NCBI GenBank assembly: GCA_947626635.1
Contig: CANQSY010000005.1
Location: 1 to 45,718 of the forward strand
Source of the DNA: an uncultured Akkermansia sp.
GTDB lineage: Bacteria; Verrucomicrobiota; Verrucomicrobiia; Verrucomicrobiales; Akkermansiaceae
Length of the DNA: 45,718 nucleotides
Direction of reading: 5' to 3'
Made by a program: the position numbers and the translations under genes. Numbering within the stretch: position 1 is the first letter of the stretch; each line of letters opens with the position of its first letter. The notes beneath the pieces were generated by a model. It had not been told where the DNA came from. It was given only the letters and a program-made list of their open reading frames with translations, and did no database searches. Below, piece after piece: positions 17,216 through 26,200 of this stretch.

Positions 17216-17956
17216 TCAGCGTAGCCAGGCAAGGAATTCTTTGTTGCCCTCCATGCCGGTGATCGGAGAAGGAACGACTCCCATCCACGTCCTGTGAAGT
17301 TCTTCGGTGACAAAGGAGCGAATTTTCTCGACGGCTCGCTCATGGAGGGAGGGGTCGCGTACAATGCCTCCGGCGCCGATATCCTCCGGTTGCAGTTCAA
17401 ACTGCGGCTTCACCAGCACGAGTATATCGCCGTCATTCTCCAGACAACCGTATGCAGCGGGGAGAATTTTCGTGAGGGAGATAAACGAGACATCGCTCAC
17501 AATGAGCTGCACTTTCTCGCCCAGATCCTCCGGCTTGAGATAGCGGGCATTGAATTGCTCACGAACGATGACCCTCGGGTCGTTGCGCAATTTCCACACG
17601 AGCTGGTTGGTGCCTACGTCGATGGCATGGACTCGCAAAGCTCCGCGCTGCAACAAACAATCAGTGAAGCCTCCCGTCGACGAACCTATGTCCAGACACA
17701 CCTTGCCTGCGGGCGATACGGGAAAAGCTTCCAGCGCCCCTTCCAGTTTAAGACCGCCGCGACTCACATATTTGGGCGGTGTTTTAACAGCAAGGGGCAG
17801 GGAGACATCTACCTTGGTGCCGGGCTTTGTGACGACCTGGCCTCCCACAGAAACTTCTCCGGCAAGAATGAGCCTCTGGGCCTGTTCCCTTGAGACAGCC
17901 ATGCCGGCATCATGCACCAAGACGTCCAAGCGTTGCTTCGGTGTCACGCGCGTCAA
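17216..17956 (-). CDS. TlyA-family rRNA 2'-O-methyltransferase (S4 + FtsJ fold)
   Basis: 246 residues, typical length. N-terminal S4 RNA-binding domain (RLDVLVHDAGMAVSREQAQR, LILAGEVSVGGQVVTKPGTK) joined by SRGGLKLEGALEAF to an FtsJ/RrmJ-like SAM methyltransferase with motif I CLDIGSSTGGFTDCLLQRGA, SDVSFISLTKI and LVKPQFEL. Family members 2'-O-methylate 16S/23S rRNA (TlyA) or are annotated as hemolysin-like. The start is TTG at 17956 or, more conventionally, GTG at 17947. Last gene of the minus-strand run from osmC. Confidence 0.9.
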   Translation of the reverse strand: MTRVTPKQRLDVLVHDAGMAVSREQAQRLILAGEVSVGGQVVTKPGTKVDVSLPLAVKTPPKYVSRGGLKLEGALEAFPVSPAGKVCLDIGSSTGGFTDCLLQRGALRVHAIDVGTNQLVWKLRNDPRVIVREQFNARYLKPEDLGEKVQLIVSDVSFISLTKILPAAYGCLENDGDILVLVKPQFELQPEDIGAGGIVRDPSLHERAVEKIRSFVTEELHRTWMGVVPSPITGMEGNKEFLAWLR

Positions 17957-18001
17957 AGCTTCGGCATTGGGTTCATAAGAACGAGAGACGACGCATGGTC
18001 A

Positions 18002-19264
18002 TCAACGGGTCGGAGCAAGCAGCTGAGCCGGCACCGGCGGTAAGTTGGTCGTGTCGTTGACAGGAGCAATCGGCAAGCGGCGGCGCGGACGTTTTGAGGT
18101 AGGTTGCGGCGCAACAGCGGGTTGGCCCACCGGCGTAGCAACACGCGGAGCGGGGGCGGCTTGGCGAGCTACGCGACGCGGTGTCGGGGTAGCCACCGGA
18201 GCAGCAACGGGTTGGACCACCGGCGTAGCAACGCGTGGAGCAGGGGCGGCTTGGCGAGCTACGGGGCGAGGTGTCGGGGTAGCCACCGGCGCAGCAGCAC
18301 GCGGAGCGGGGGCGGCTTGGCGAGCTACGCGACGCGGTGTCGGGGTAGCCACCGGCGCAGCAACGGGTTGAGCTACCGGCGCTATATCACGCGGAGCCGG
18401 AGCGACCTGGCGAGCCACCGGCACAGGAGGCTTGGGAGCCGGGACGGCTTGTCCCTGGCGAGGAGCAGTAATGACTACAGGACGCGCGGGACGCTGGCTG
18501 TATACGGGAGCCGGTGCTTTTTGCACGGCCGGAGCTGGCTGCGGCTGGACGGCGACAACGTTCCCCGGTTGCGGAGGGGTAGGCATGACCGGTTTCTCCG
18601 CAATGGGCAAGGCAGCGCGATGAATCGTGGGAGTACTACGACCGGCAACGGTCTCCGGGCGAATTCCCTTCGCAGTCTCATTGGACTTTAACACGGGGAA
18701 AGTTTTCCCGACTGTGGGCTCAGCCTGTGGCGGCGGCGGTGCGATGACAAGAGGGCGGAGACGAAACACTCGTGCTGTAGAGCGTTTCCTCGGCGTGTAA
18801 TCTGCCACCCGGACGTTGTATGTCGTCGGTCTGGATTGAACGATAGGGCGCTCCACAACACGCGGTGCTACCGGTTGTGCTACCGGTTGTTCTATTACAG
18901 GTTTCGGAGCGAGCGGCACCACACGCGGCGAACGAGAAGTTGGCTGTGCAGTCGGTGCCGGAGCAGGGGAGACCTCCTGAGTCACGGGAGCAGGCAATGC
19001 TTGCTGCTGCACGGGTACAATCGGCGCCGTCGTTCGCGGATGGGAGCTACGAGAAGGGGTAGCATTGGCATTGAGAAGGATGGGACGAGCAGGGGCCTGC
19101 GGACGCTGAACAGCGGCAGGCTGTACATAGGGCGGCGGAGCTACATCATAACGGGGAGTTAACGAGGGCGATCCGTCGGTGCGGTACACTCGAACCGAGG
19201 AAACGGCACTAGCCTCAAAAGCGAGAAGTGCGACCACGGGAATGAATGGAGTAATGGAGCGCAT
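18002..19264 (-). CDS. Exported Pro/Ala-rich repeat protein
   Basis: 420 residues. The signal peptide is MRSITPFIPVVALLAFEASA; the rest is low complexity and dominated by Pro, Ala, Val, Arg and Gln. Near the C-terminus 22- and 30-residue imperfect repeats recur, each containing RVARQAAPAPR and VATPTPR. Basic, probably disordered, like periplasmic spacer or cell-wall-spanning proteins. No enzymatic domain seen. It lies between a small membrane protein (10-base gap) and tlyA (45-base gap) in one probable operon. Confidence 0.7.
   Translation of the reverse strand: MRSITPFIPVVALLAFEASAVSSVRVYRTDGSPSLTPRYDVAPPPYVQPAAVQRPQAPARPILLNANATPSRSSHPRTTAPIVPVQQQALPAPVTQEVSPAPAPTAQPTSRSPRVVPLAPKPVIEQPVAQPVAPRVVERPIVQSRPTTYNVRVADYTPRKRSTARVFRLRPLVIAPPPPQAEPTVGKTFPVLKSNETAKGIRPETVAGRSTPTIHRAALPIAEKPVMPTPPQPGNVVAVQPQPAPAVQKAPAPVYSQRPARPVVITAPRQGQAVPAPKPPVPVARQVAPAPRDIAPVAQPVAAPVATPTPRRVARQAAPAPRAAAPVATPTPRPVARQAAPAPRVATPVVQPVAAPVATPTPRRVARQAAPAPRVATPVGQPAVAPQPTSKRPRRRLPIAPVNDTTNLPPVPAQLLAPTR
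18120..18420 (-). repeat. Imperfect 66/90-bp tandem repeats in the Pro/Ala-rich gene
   Basis: The core GCTTGGCGAGCTAC recurs with spacings of 90 and 66 bases (TTGGCGAGCT at 18161, 18251 and 18317). The 24-base difference corresponds to loss of one VVQPVA-type module, so the array has expanded in frame-preserving steps. Confidence 0.8.
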
Positions 19265-19274
19265 ATGGAGTAAG

Positions 19275-19718
19275 TTATAGTGTAGTTAAAGTAGGATATG
19301 TTTGGAAAAAACTGCTGATCGAGTACAGGATGATCAGCGGCGTCATAAGGAGGAAAACGGGATCCCGATAAGGACGTACACCGACCTCATCAGGACGCAC
19401 GCTCGCAATGCCGACGACGATGAAGCCAAGCCAACTCAATGCGTACAGATTGCCCCACATCGGATGGTCGGAGAAGATACGCGAGCCTGTCTGTTGCGCT
19501 ATGTAGTAGATTGTGTAGGGCAGCACACATAGAATGGAAAATTCCGGACGCAGACCACGCTGCCGATAGAGCCGCAGCCACACCACTCCCCACGTGATAA
19601 CAACGAGGGCAGCAGCCACCACGATCAAACCTCCGCCGACCACCGTACGCAGTAACTCCCCGCAGCTCAACAAAACAAGCAACGGTATAGCAACGTAAAT
19701 GTACGACAGCCGATTCAT
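19275..19718 (-). CDS. Small multi-pass membrane protein
   Basis: 147 residues with four hydrophobic segments: LSYIYVAIPLLVLLSCGELL, GGGLIVVAAALVVITWGVVW, LYALSWLGFIVVGIASV and PVFLLMTPLIILYSISSFF. The start is the ATG at 19718, which overlaps the osmC stop codon (ATGA), indicating translational coupling; an in-frame ATG 21 bases further upstream lies inside osmC. No family is recognised. Confidence 0.6.
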   Translation of the reverse strand: MNRLSYIYVAIPLLVLLSCGELLRTVVGGGLIVVAAALVVITWGVVWLRLYRQRGLRPEFSILCVLPYTIYYIAQQTGSRIFSDHPMWGNLYALSWLGFIVVGIASVRPDEVGVRPYRDPVFLLMTPLIILYSISSFFQTYPTLTTL

Positions 19719-20128
19719 CCTTCGTTCGTCCAATGCCAAGTGATAGGTACGTCTATGTCAGGATTCAAGCTCTGCATCGCCGGACTCTCCATCGCACACT
19801 TCGCCAGCGCCTCGCGATGCGGCGTATTCGCTTGCAACGGCACGTAAATGTCGATCTTTATCCTCGCTATCCGACGCGGTGCGGTGGCCATTTCTTTCTC
19901 CACCTCTAATTTCATTCCCCGCAGATCCAATCCGTGCTCCTGAGCATAAATACCCATGATCGTTGTCATGCATGCCGCAGTCGCCACGCACATCAAGTCC
20001 GTCGGCGAAAAAGATTCTCCTTTGCCGTGATTATCGACCGGCGCATCCGTACTCACCACGGCGCCGGATGGCCCGTGCTCAAGTCGACAGTGAAGTCCGC
20101 CTTCGTATTCAAGCGTACATTTAACCAT
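19715..20128 (-). CDS. OsmC/Ohr-family protein
   Basis: 137 residues, typical OsmC length. Family features: TLEYEGGLHCRLEHGPSG, then ESFSPTDLMCVATAACMTTIM, carrying the catalytic Cys and a resolving Cys as in thiol-dependent organic-hydroperoxide reductases. OsmC proteins detoxify organic peroxides; some YhfA-like members have other roles, and this short form is closer to those. First gene of the minus-strand run to tlyA; the 400-base upstream gap is shared with the divergent ABC operon. Confidence 0.88.
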   Translation of the reverse strand: MVKCTLEYEGGLHCRLEHGPSGAVVSTDAPVDNHGKGESFSPTDLMCVATAACMTTIMGIYAQEHGLDLRGMKLEVEKEMATAPRRIARIKIDIYVPLQANTPHREALAKCAMESPAMQSLNPDIDVPITWHWTNEG

Positions 20129-20489
20129 ATCCTTCTGCCATGCTACCTCTCTCTTGCGCCCGCGTCAAGTTCTAAGTTCCTTTTCCTTCCTGTTTTCACA
20201 GATTTTTTTCACTCGTACTTCCGCGTGTCCGTTTCTATCTCCACCTGTCGGATTCAATTTGTCCGCAGAACTCGCTTTCCGCGATTCATACAGGGGAGGC
20301 GGCCCATTTCTCCTCCCAGATAAAAAGATTTTTGACTTCGCATAATATATGTAATGCAAAATAAAATGGCGTAGAAAAGAGATTCATTGGGAAGGAAAAA
20401 TGAGATGACGGCGGTATGAGCTTTCCTTCGTATGTTGTGTGTGGAGGCAATTTTAAGCGAGGAGAAACGATACGAGCGAGAGATTCAAC

Positions 20490-20517
20490 TTGATAAGAAG
20501 CGAAGGTATGGTAGAAT
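20490..20517 (+). promoter_or_regulatory. Promoter of the Gld-type ABC operon
   Basis: TTGATA (20490-20495), 16 bases, TAGAAT (20512-20517), preceded by TATGG as in the ilvD promoter. The -10 ends 12 bases before the ATG at 20530. The rest of the 20129-20529 gap is AT-rich and shows no other feature I can support. Confidence 0.6.
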
Positions 20518-20529
20518 ACGGTAGCGCGT

Positions 20530-21471
20530 ATGAGCATGGTGAGATCAGAACACTTGTACAAGTTATTCGGTAGATTCATGGCGGTGAGGGATGTGAATTT
20601 TAGTGTGGAGCGCGGAGAGATCGTGGGTTTTTTGGGACCGAACGGAGCCGGGAAAACGACGACGATGAAGATGTTGACCGGATATTTGCCACCGACAGCG
20701 GGTACGGCGAGCATTGCCGGTCATGATATTCTGGAAGAGCCGCTGGAAGCGCGTCGGCACATGGGATATATGCCGGAGAACGTGCCTCTGTATGATGAGA
20801 TGCGCGTGTACGAATACCTGTCGTATCGGGCGAAAATCAAGGGATTGTATGGCAAATCGGTGAGGCAGCAGGTCGGGTACGTGATTGACCGTTGTGGATT
20901 GGAGCTGAAAAGGAAAAATATGATTCGGACGCTATCGAAGGGATACAGGCAGCGTGTGGGATTGGCGGACGCTCTTCTTGGAGATCCGGAACTTTTGATA
21001 CTGGATGAACCGACTAATGGATTGGACCCGAACCAGATACGTCAGATACGCGAACTGATTCGCTCCCTTGCGGCGGAACACACCGTCATTCTTTCCACTC
21101 ATATCCTCAGCGAGGTGGAAATGATCTGCAACAAGGTCATCATTATTGATAACGGAGCCATCAAGGCGGCAGATACACCGGAGCACTTGACTAGAGGGCT
21201 ACGCGCAGCGGGACGAGTTTCCATAGAATACAAGGGGGAGCTGGACATCGTGATGCGCGAGCTCGGCAACATCCCTTCCGTCAAGAAGATCATTTACGAG
21301 GGTTTGTTGCCCGGCGGTTGGCAGCGCCTTGTTGTTCGTGCCGAGCCCGGTACGGACACCCGCGAAAAAGTTGCTGCCGTCATTACTCGTCTCGGTTATC
21401 CCGTGCGTCATCTCTACCGCCATATTCCCAGCCTTGAAGATGTCTTTGTTGAAATGACGCGTCACGACTAA
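20530..21471 (+). CDS. ABC transporter ATPase, GldA-like
   Basis: 313 residues. ABC ATPase with Walker A GPNGAGKTT (36-44), signature LSKGYRQRVGLADAL and Walker B LLILDEPTNGLDP, then the H-loop STHILSEV. The C-terminal extension of about 95 residues is typical of GldA/CcmA-like ATPases. With the following permease and GldG-like protein it forms a GldAFG-type exporter. In Bacteroidota this complex is linked to gliding; in other phyla the same trio is common without motility, so gliding should not be assumed. Confidence 0.92.
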   Translation: MSMVRSEHLYKLFGRFMAVRDVNFSVERGEIVGFLGPNGAGKTTTMKMLTGYLPPTAGTASIAGHDILEEPLEARRHMGYMPENVPLYDEMRVYEYLSYRAKIKGLYGKSVRQQVGYVIDRCGLELKRKNMIRTLSKGYRQRVGLADALLGDPELLILDEPTNGLDPNQIRQIRELIRSLAAEHTVILSTHILSEVEMICNKVIIIDNGAIKAADTPEHLTRGLRAAGRVSIEYKGELDIVMRELGNIPSVKKIIYEGLLPGGWQRLVVRAEPGTDTREKVAAVITRLGYPVRHLYRHIPSLEDVFVEMTRHD

Positions 21472-21493
21472 ACCTTTTTCTCCCCTGCTCTTC

Positions 21494-22324
21494 ATGTCTA
21501 CAGAAGCTACCCCATCGCCCACCATTCGCCGCCGCAACAGCTGGCTGGCTACTTTCAAAACTCTTTATTTCCGAGAGCTGCGCGTCTATTTGTGCACCCC
21601 ATTCGGCTGGGTTATCTTAGCATGCACCATGGCATTGCTAGGCTTCTGCCTGCAAGCGGTCTTGCAAATCATGTCCAAAGCGACCGGCGAGAGCGTAACG
21701 TATTACTTGTTGAATAATATCAATTTCTGGTTTTACCTCATGTTCATTTTCCCGCTCATCACCATGCGCAGCTTTGCGGAGGAAGAGAGACAAGGCACTC
21801 TGGAAGGATTGCTTACTGCACCTGTTACGACAACTCAAGTCATCCTGGGGAAATACCTGGCAGCCTATACATTTTATCTGATTCTTTGGGTGCCCATGCT
21901 CCTTTACCCATGGATGAGCCATTTGGCAAATGTATACACCAACTGGCGCTATGACATTATCGCCGAAGGAGAAATCACCTATATGTTGGCCGATTGGATA
22001 GGTCCGTACAGTATTCTTGCATTGATGGGGGCTTTTTTTGTGGCAGTCGGGTTGCTATGTTCAGCGATGACACGTAGTCAGATTATTGCCGGCATACTCT
22101 GCACGAGCTTCATGATCTCCTACTATTTCCTGGGACGAGTGACGGAGCTTTGGGGGGAATTTCCGGCTGCTCCCATCTTTCACTACATGTCGTGTACGGA
22201 ACAAGTAAGCTCTTTCTCGCGAGGTCTGATCGACACTCGTCCGGTCGTGCTCTACCTCAGCCTCGCCGTGTTGACATTAGCCCTCGTGAAGCGCGTCGTT
22301 GATTATCGTCGCTGGACGCGTTGA
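21494..22324 (+). CDS. ABC-2 type permease, GldF-like
   Basis: 276 residues with six hydrophobic segments. Begins with the GldF/ABC-2 pattern TLYFRELRVYLCTPFGWVIL and contains FPLITMRSFAEEERQGTLEG, then LLTAPVTTTQVILGKYLAA, the conserved cytoplasmic motif of ABC-2 membrane proteins (EERxxGTxExLLTxPV). Membrane partner of the preceding ATPase (22-base gap). Confidence 0.9.
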   Translation: MSTEATPSPTIRRRNSWLATFKTLYFRELRVYLCTPFGWVILACTMALLGFCLQAVLQIMSKATGESVTYYLLNNINFWFYLMFIFPLITMRSFAEEERQGTLEGLLTAPVTTTQVILGKYLAAYTFYLILWVPMLLYPWMSHLANVYTNWRYDIIAEGEITYMLADWIGPYSILALMGAFFVAVGLLCSAMTRSQIIAGILCTSFMISYYFLGRVTELWGEFPAAPIFHYMSCTEQVSSFSRGLIDTRPVVLYLSLAVLTLALVKRVVDYRRWTR

Positions 22325-22360
22325 AGCCCCCTGCCCCACTTTCCATGTTCTCATTCTATC

Positions 22361-23890
22361 ATGAGTAGCCTTCATCATACAGAAATCACCCCATCGGCAA
22401 AACGTCCCAAGGGCTCACCACTCGCTTGGTTGAATCTCTTCTTACTGAGTCTCATCGTACTGGCCTGCAACTACATCGGTTGCCACGAGTACGCACGTCG
22501 GGATCTCACTGAAGAAGAGCGTTACACCATCTCTGAGCGCACCATCAATGTCCTCACCAGCGACCGTATCCGTAACCGTGAGACGCCGATCAAGATCATT
22601 TTTGCCTTCAAGCGGTCCACCACGAATTATCCGCGTATGCGCAGCCTCCTGGAAGAATATGTCCGCTACGGCAAAGGAAAAATCGAGCTGGAGTGTTTTG
22701 ATCCCATTCGTCAGCCCAACCGCGCACGCGAGATATCTCAAATCTACGGTATTGATTTTAAACAGGACCTCTGCGTCATTGACGCCCGTAAGGATCCTAC
22801 CCTTTCCCTCAAGACCTTTGAGGAGGAGAAAAGCGACCGTAAACACGTGCGCATTCGTCCGGGCACGTCTTTCGTGAAGTATGAGACCATGCCGGATGAA
22901 TCCCGTCGCGCTGTCGCCCTCATGATGGATGAGGTCGTCTGCTCCGCGATCACGGAAGCCGTCGAAGGAGATATGCGTCATATGTACGTTGTGGAAGGCA
23001 AGGGAGGAGTGTCGCGCGACGACCAAACTCTGCTGGAGAACATAGGGCGCATCGTTTCATCCCTGAATATCCAGCTTTCTTGGATTACCCTCTCCGGCAT
23101 TGAAACTCTTCCGGAAAACGCGGAGGGTCTCATCATTGTCTCTCCGCAGGTCGATTTTACCGACGACGAACTACGCGTCGTGCGCGAATACTGGGATAGA
23201 GAAATCGGACGGCGAACACTCTTTGTTGCCTTGGATCCGACCAATACGAATCTTCCCCGCCTTTTCCGTTTTCTGCGCGAGCAGGGCGTGCGTCCGAACT
23301 CGGACCGTGTGCTGCTGCGCGACCGGAAACGGGCGTATTATGACATATCTGCCGTCTTCCCCAAAGGACTCTCCTGCACGAAGAAATTCTGGAACAGTAC
23401 GACACACATCGAGGGACAATCCATGTCCTTCAACCTTGAACACGGTGATGAGAATGAGGCCTCCCTTCGGCGTCTCTCTTCTTATCCTGTGCTTATGACG
23501 ACAGCGGATTATTATGGCGAAACTCGAACCGAGCTTGAACCCTCCTTCGATCCACGTGAGGATAAAGCCGGTCCCCTTTGCCTCGCTGCAGCCGTCACAA
23601 AAGGCTCCATGCGTTCTGTGAATAACATGTCTACCCTTCTCGTTCTCGGCAATACGGATATTCTTCTGAAATCAAACGCCCGAACGGAACAACAGGATTA
23701 CCTGCACACCCTCTGGGCATGGATGAGTAACCGCCCCGAGTATGGTGGCAAGAGCGCCAATCAGGACCTTACGATGAAGATTGACTTGAATCGTCATTCG
23801 CGTCATGCTCTGGAATACCTCACCCTGCTGCTCATGCCTCTCTTTGCTTTGCTCATCGCCTTGATGATATGGCAAACGCGGCGTCATTAA
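22361..23890 (+). CDS. GldG-family ABC-associated protein
   Basis: 509 residues: one membrane helix near the N-terminus (LAWLNLFLLSLIVLACNYIG), a large extracytoplasmic region with the GldG-like start YTISERTINVLTSDRI, and a C-terminal membrane helix (LTLLLMPLFALLIALMIWQT). The central part matches the ABC-type uncharacterised transport domain (VVEGKGGVSRDDQTLLENIG; LIIVSPQVDFTDDELRVVRE). Fold related to substrate-binding GATase-like domains; substrate unknown. Confidence 0.85.
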   Translation: MSSLHHTEITPSAKRPKGSPLAWLNLFLLSLIVLACNYIGCHEYARRDLTEEERYTISERTINVLTSDRIRNRETPIKIIFAFKRSTTNYPRMRSLLEEYVRYGKGKIELECFDPIRQPNRAREISQIYGIDFKQDLCVIDARKDPTLSLKTFEEEKSDRKHVRIRPGTSFVKYETMPDESRRAVALMMDEVVCSAITEAVEGDMRHMYVVEGKGGVSRDDQTLLENIGRIVSSLNIQLSWITLSGIETLPENAEGLIIVSPQVDFTDDELRVVREYWDREIGRRTLFVALDPTNTNLPRLFRFLREQGVRPNSDRVLLRDRKRAYYDISAVFPKGLSCTKKFWNSTTHIEGQSMSFNLEHGDENEASLRRLSSYPVLMTTADYYGETRTELEPSFDPREDKAGPLCLAAAVTKGSMRSVNNMSTLLVLGNTDILLKSNARTEQQDYLHTLWAWMSNRPEYGGKSANQDLTMKIDLNRHSRHALEYLTLLLMPLFALLIALMIWQTRRH

Positions 23891-23923
23891 CAAACTTTCA
23901 TCTACCCCTTCACAAGATTCTCC

Positions 23924-26188
23924 ATGCGAAAGCTGCTGCCAACCATATTCTTGTTTGTCGTCACGCTGATGGTGCTGGCGGCAGCGGCGCTGCTATTTGT
24001 GGAGGGAAGTTTAGCGCGACTCACCGGATGGTACCATTTCCGTCCGGGTATGTCTCTGTTTCCGGAAGAGAATCTCAATCGACTGTCAGAAGTCTCCTGG
24101 ATACGCATTTCGGATCTGCATGATGTCATCGAGTGTGAACGAGCTCAGGATGGTTCATGGTGGATCATCAGCCCCTTTCGGGATCGTATGTCATCACAGG
24201 CCGTTCAATTGATTCTCAACTTTACGGCTAACGCTCGCCTCGTGGATTCCCTTCCCATGAACCACACTACTCGAGCCAGCATCCGTGAATACGGCGTTGA
24301 TACCTCGCCTCACCAAATCACCCTTAAGATTCAGACGGGTAAGGACGATATGACTACCCTTGCCCGCTATACGCTCGGCAGTGCCTCTCCCTGGTTCGCC
24401 GATGCCGAGGACGGAGAACATCTTCTGCCCACTACTTACCTGCGTACCGACTTTTATGGTCGTGACAAACGTATCCACGTCGTAAGCGGTAACATCCTTT
24501 CCATCTTTAAAAATGGTCTTGAGGGTCTGCGTGAACCTCACCCTGTTACGATCAATGTCGATGACCTGTTGAGACTGCAAATTAAACGATCGGCCGATAC
24601 GAAGACTGACGGCAAGGAGCAAATCATCGTCCTTTCACGCGACAGTGCGCAATCGCCTTGGACCATCCTATCGCCTACTCTCTGCGAGGCAAATCAGGAT
24701 GCCGTTGATGAGCTTGTGGCGAACCTTGAGAGACTGAAGGCCATCCGCATAGCGGACGCCGCAGACGTGAAACTACCGGAGCGTCCTGCTGTGGAGCTCA
24801 GTTTCCTTATGCAGGACAAAACCACCCTGCGCATGAACATCTATGCCCCGTTCGTATCACCGACGGATGGACAGCTCCTCTGCTACGCCACGGTGAGCGA
24901 CCGTTCCGTCGTCTTCACCCTGGCAATGGAACCAAAGGTTCAACGCAAGGGAGGATACGCCAACTTGGTGAATACCATACTCTCGCTTCCCATTCTTCCG
25001 AAAGATACTCTTGTGCGTATTCGCAATGCCATGGACACGGTATATCTGGCGGATTTACCGATGGATTTGGATACGCTGCGTTCGCGCCATTTCGCCAATC
25101 TGACGGACAAGGACATCGACAAGGCTGTTCTGCGTTCGCGCTACGCGCCCTACCCGCTCATGCTGCGCCGCATTCCGGGAGATAGTGAGGGTCAGGTGGA
25201 TGATGTTTGGATGTACGCAACGGAGGGACAACGTTTTCGCGAGGCAGACACAAAAGTTGTCGAGGCTTTTCTGAACAGCCTCGGCTCTGTGCCCGTTGAC
25301 TCCTTTCTGCGAGATTTTACCCCCCTGGAAGACACGCAGGCAGAAATCCGTAAGTACGGTTTGAATATGCCGGACTACCTCTTACTCGTTCAGCCGAGGG
25401 AATGCGCAGCGAGGGCTGTACTCTTCGGAGTGGATATGCCCATCGTGCGAGACAGAGCGCCGCGTACTTTTGCCATCAAACGCTACAATGACGGCAAAGA
25501 ATCCTATTGGGTCGGCATGGAACAGAACACCCTTTCCATTTGCCGTTTGAATCCCAAACTCACGAAGCACTTTTCCCTTTCAAGTTTGAATTGGCGTAAA
25601 CGCAACCTCGTGCAGTTCCCTGTTTCCTCCCTGCGTAAACTTACCCTCTGTTACCACAAAGCTCCGCTGGAACTGCACTACGACTACATTGGCGAAGAAT
25701 GGTCCGGTACGCTTGGCGGCGAGGACGTAACGCCTCGCATCAATCCGCACCGCACAAATTATTATGTCCGCCACCTCCAAAATATACGGGTTAAGAACTG
25801 GATCAGCTCGACGGATGAGGACGCTGTAGCGGCATTGGCTCATCCCGTGTTTACCGTCATCCTTGAGTTGGAGCTCGCTGATTATTCGGACGTCGAAGAA
25901 ATCGTGCTGGATGACCTTCGAGATAGCACGGAAGACCTATCGGCGCCGACAGATGAACAAGCTGTACGCGAGATGCTCACGGAAAAGAGCGAGACGGATG
26001 CCGCCTTCCGCCGCATTGCGCTAGATGAAAAGAAAACGGAAAAGCGAACCATTACCATTGATATTGCCCCGGCAAAAATGAATAGCGTTCACCCCTTATT
26101 CTATGGTCGGTTGCGCGAGGAGGGCAGCCTCTTTATCCTCTCATTTGAGGATGCCCAGGGTCTGGATGGACAATTATTGGATCGCTGA
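23924..26188 (+). CDS. DUF4340-containing protein
   Basis: 754 residues with an N-terminal signal-anchor (LLPTIFLFVVTLMVLAAAAL) and long beta-rich extracytoplasmic regions. DUF4340-like stretches are ISDLHDVIECERAQDGSWWI, REYGVDTSPHQITLKIQTGK, then YTLGSASPWF. A second similar module lies around residues 420-600. DUF4340 proteins commonly follow GldG in ABC operons of Verrucomicrobiota, Planctomycetota and others; function unknown. Long for the family, perhaps a duplicated domain. The fucosidase gene starts 12 bases after its stop. Confidence 0.8.
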   Translation: MRKLLPTIFLFVVTLMVLAAAALLFVEGSLARLTGWYHFRPGMSLFPEENLNRLSEVSWIRISDLHDVIECERAQDGSWWIISPFRDRMSSQAVQLILNFTANARLVDSLPMNHTTRASIREYGVDTSPHQITLKIQTGKDDMTTLARYTLGSASPWFADAEDGEHLLPTTYLRTDFYGRDKRIHVVSGNILSIFKNGLEGLREPHPVTINVDDLLRLQIKRSADTKTDGKEQIIVLSRDSAQSPWTILSPTLCEANQDAVDELVANLERLKAIRIADAADVKLPERPAVELSFLMQDKTTLRMNIYAPFVSPTDGQLLCYATVSDRSVVFTLAMEPKVQRKGGYANLVNTILSLPILPKDTLVRIRNAMDTVYLADLPMDLDTLRSRHFANLTDKDIDKAVLRSRYAPYPLMLRRIPGDSEGQVDDVWMYATEGQRFREADTKVVEAFLNSLGSVPVDSFLRDFTPLEDTQAEIRKYGLNMPDYLLLVQPRECAARAVLFGVDMPIVRDRAPRTFAIKRYNDGKESYWVGMEQNTLSICRLNPKLTKHFSLSSLNWRKRNLVQFPVSSLRKLTLCYHKAPLELHYDYIGEEWSGTLGGEDVTPRINPHRTNYYVRHLQNIRVKNWISSTDEDAVAALAHPVFTVILELELADYSDVEEIVLDDLRDSTEDLSAPTDEQAVREMLTEKSETDAAFRRIALDEKKTEKRTITIDIAPAKMNSVHPLFYGRLREEGSLFILSFEDAQGLDGQLLDR

Positions 26189-26200
26189 AACGAGGAGTCT

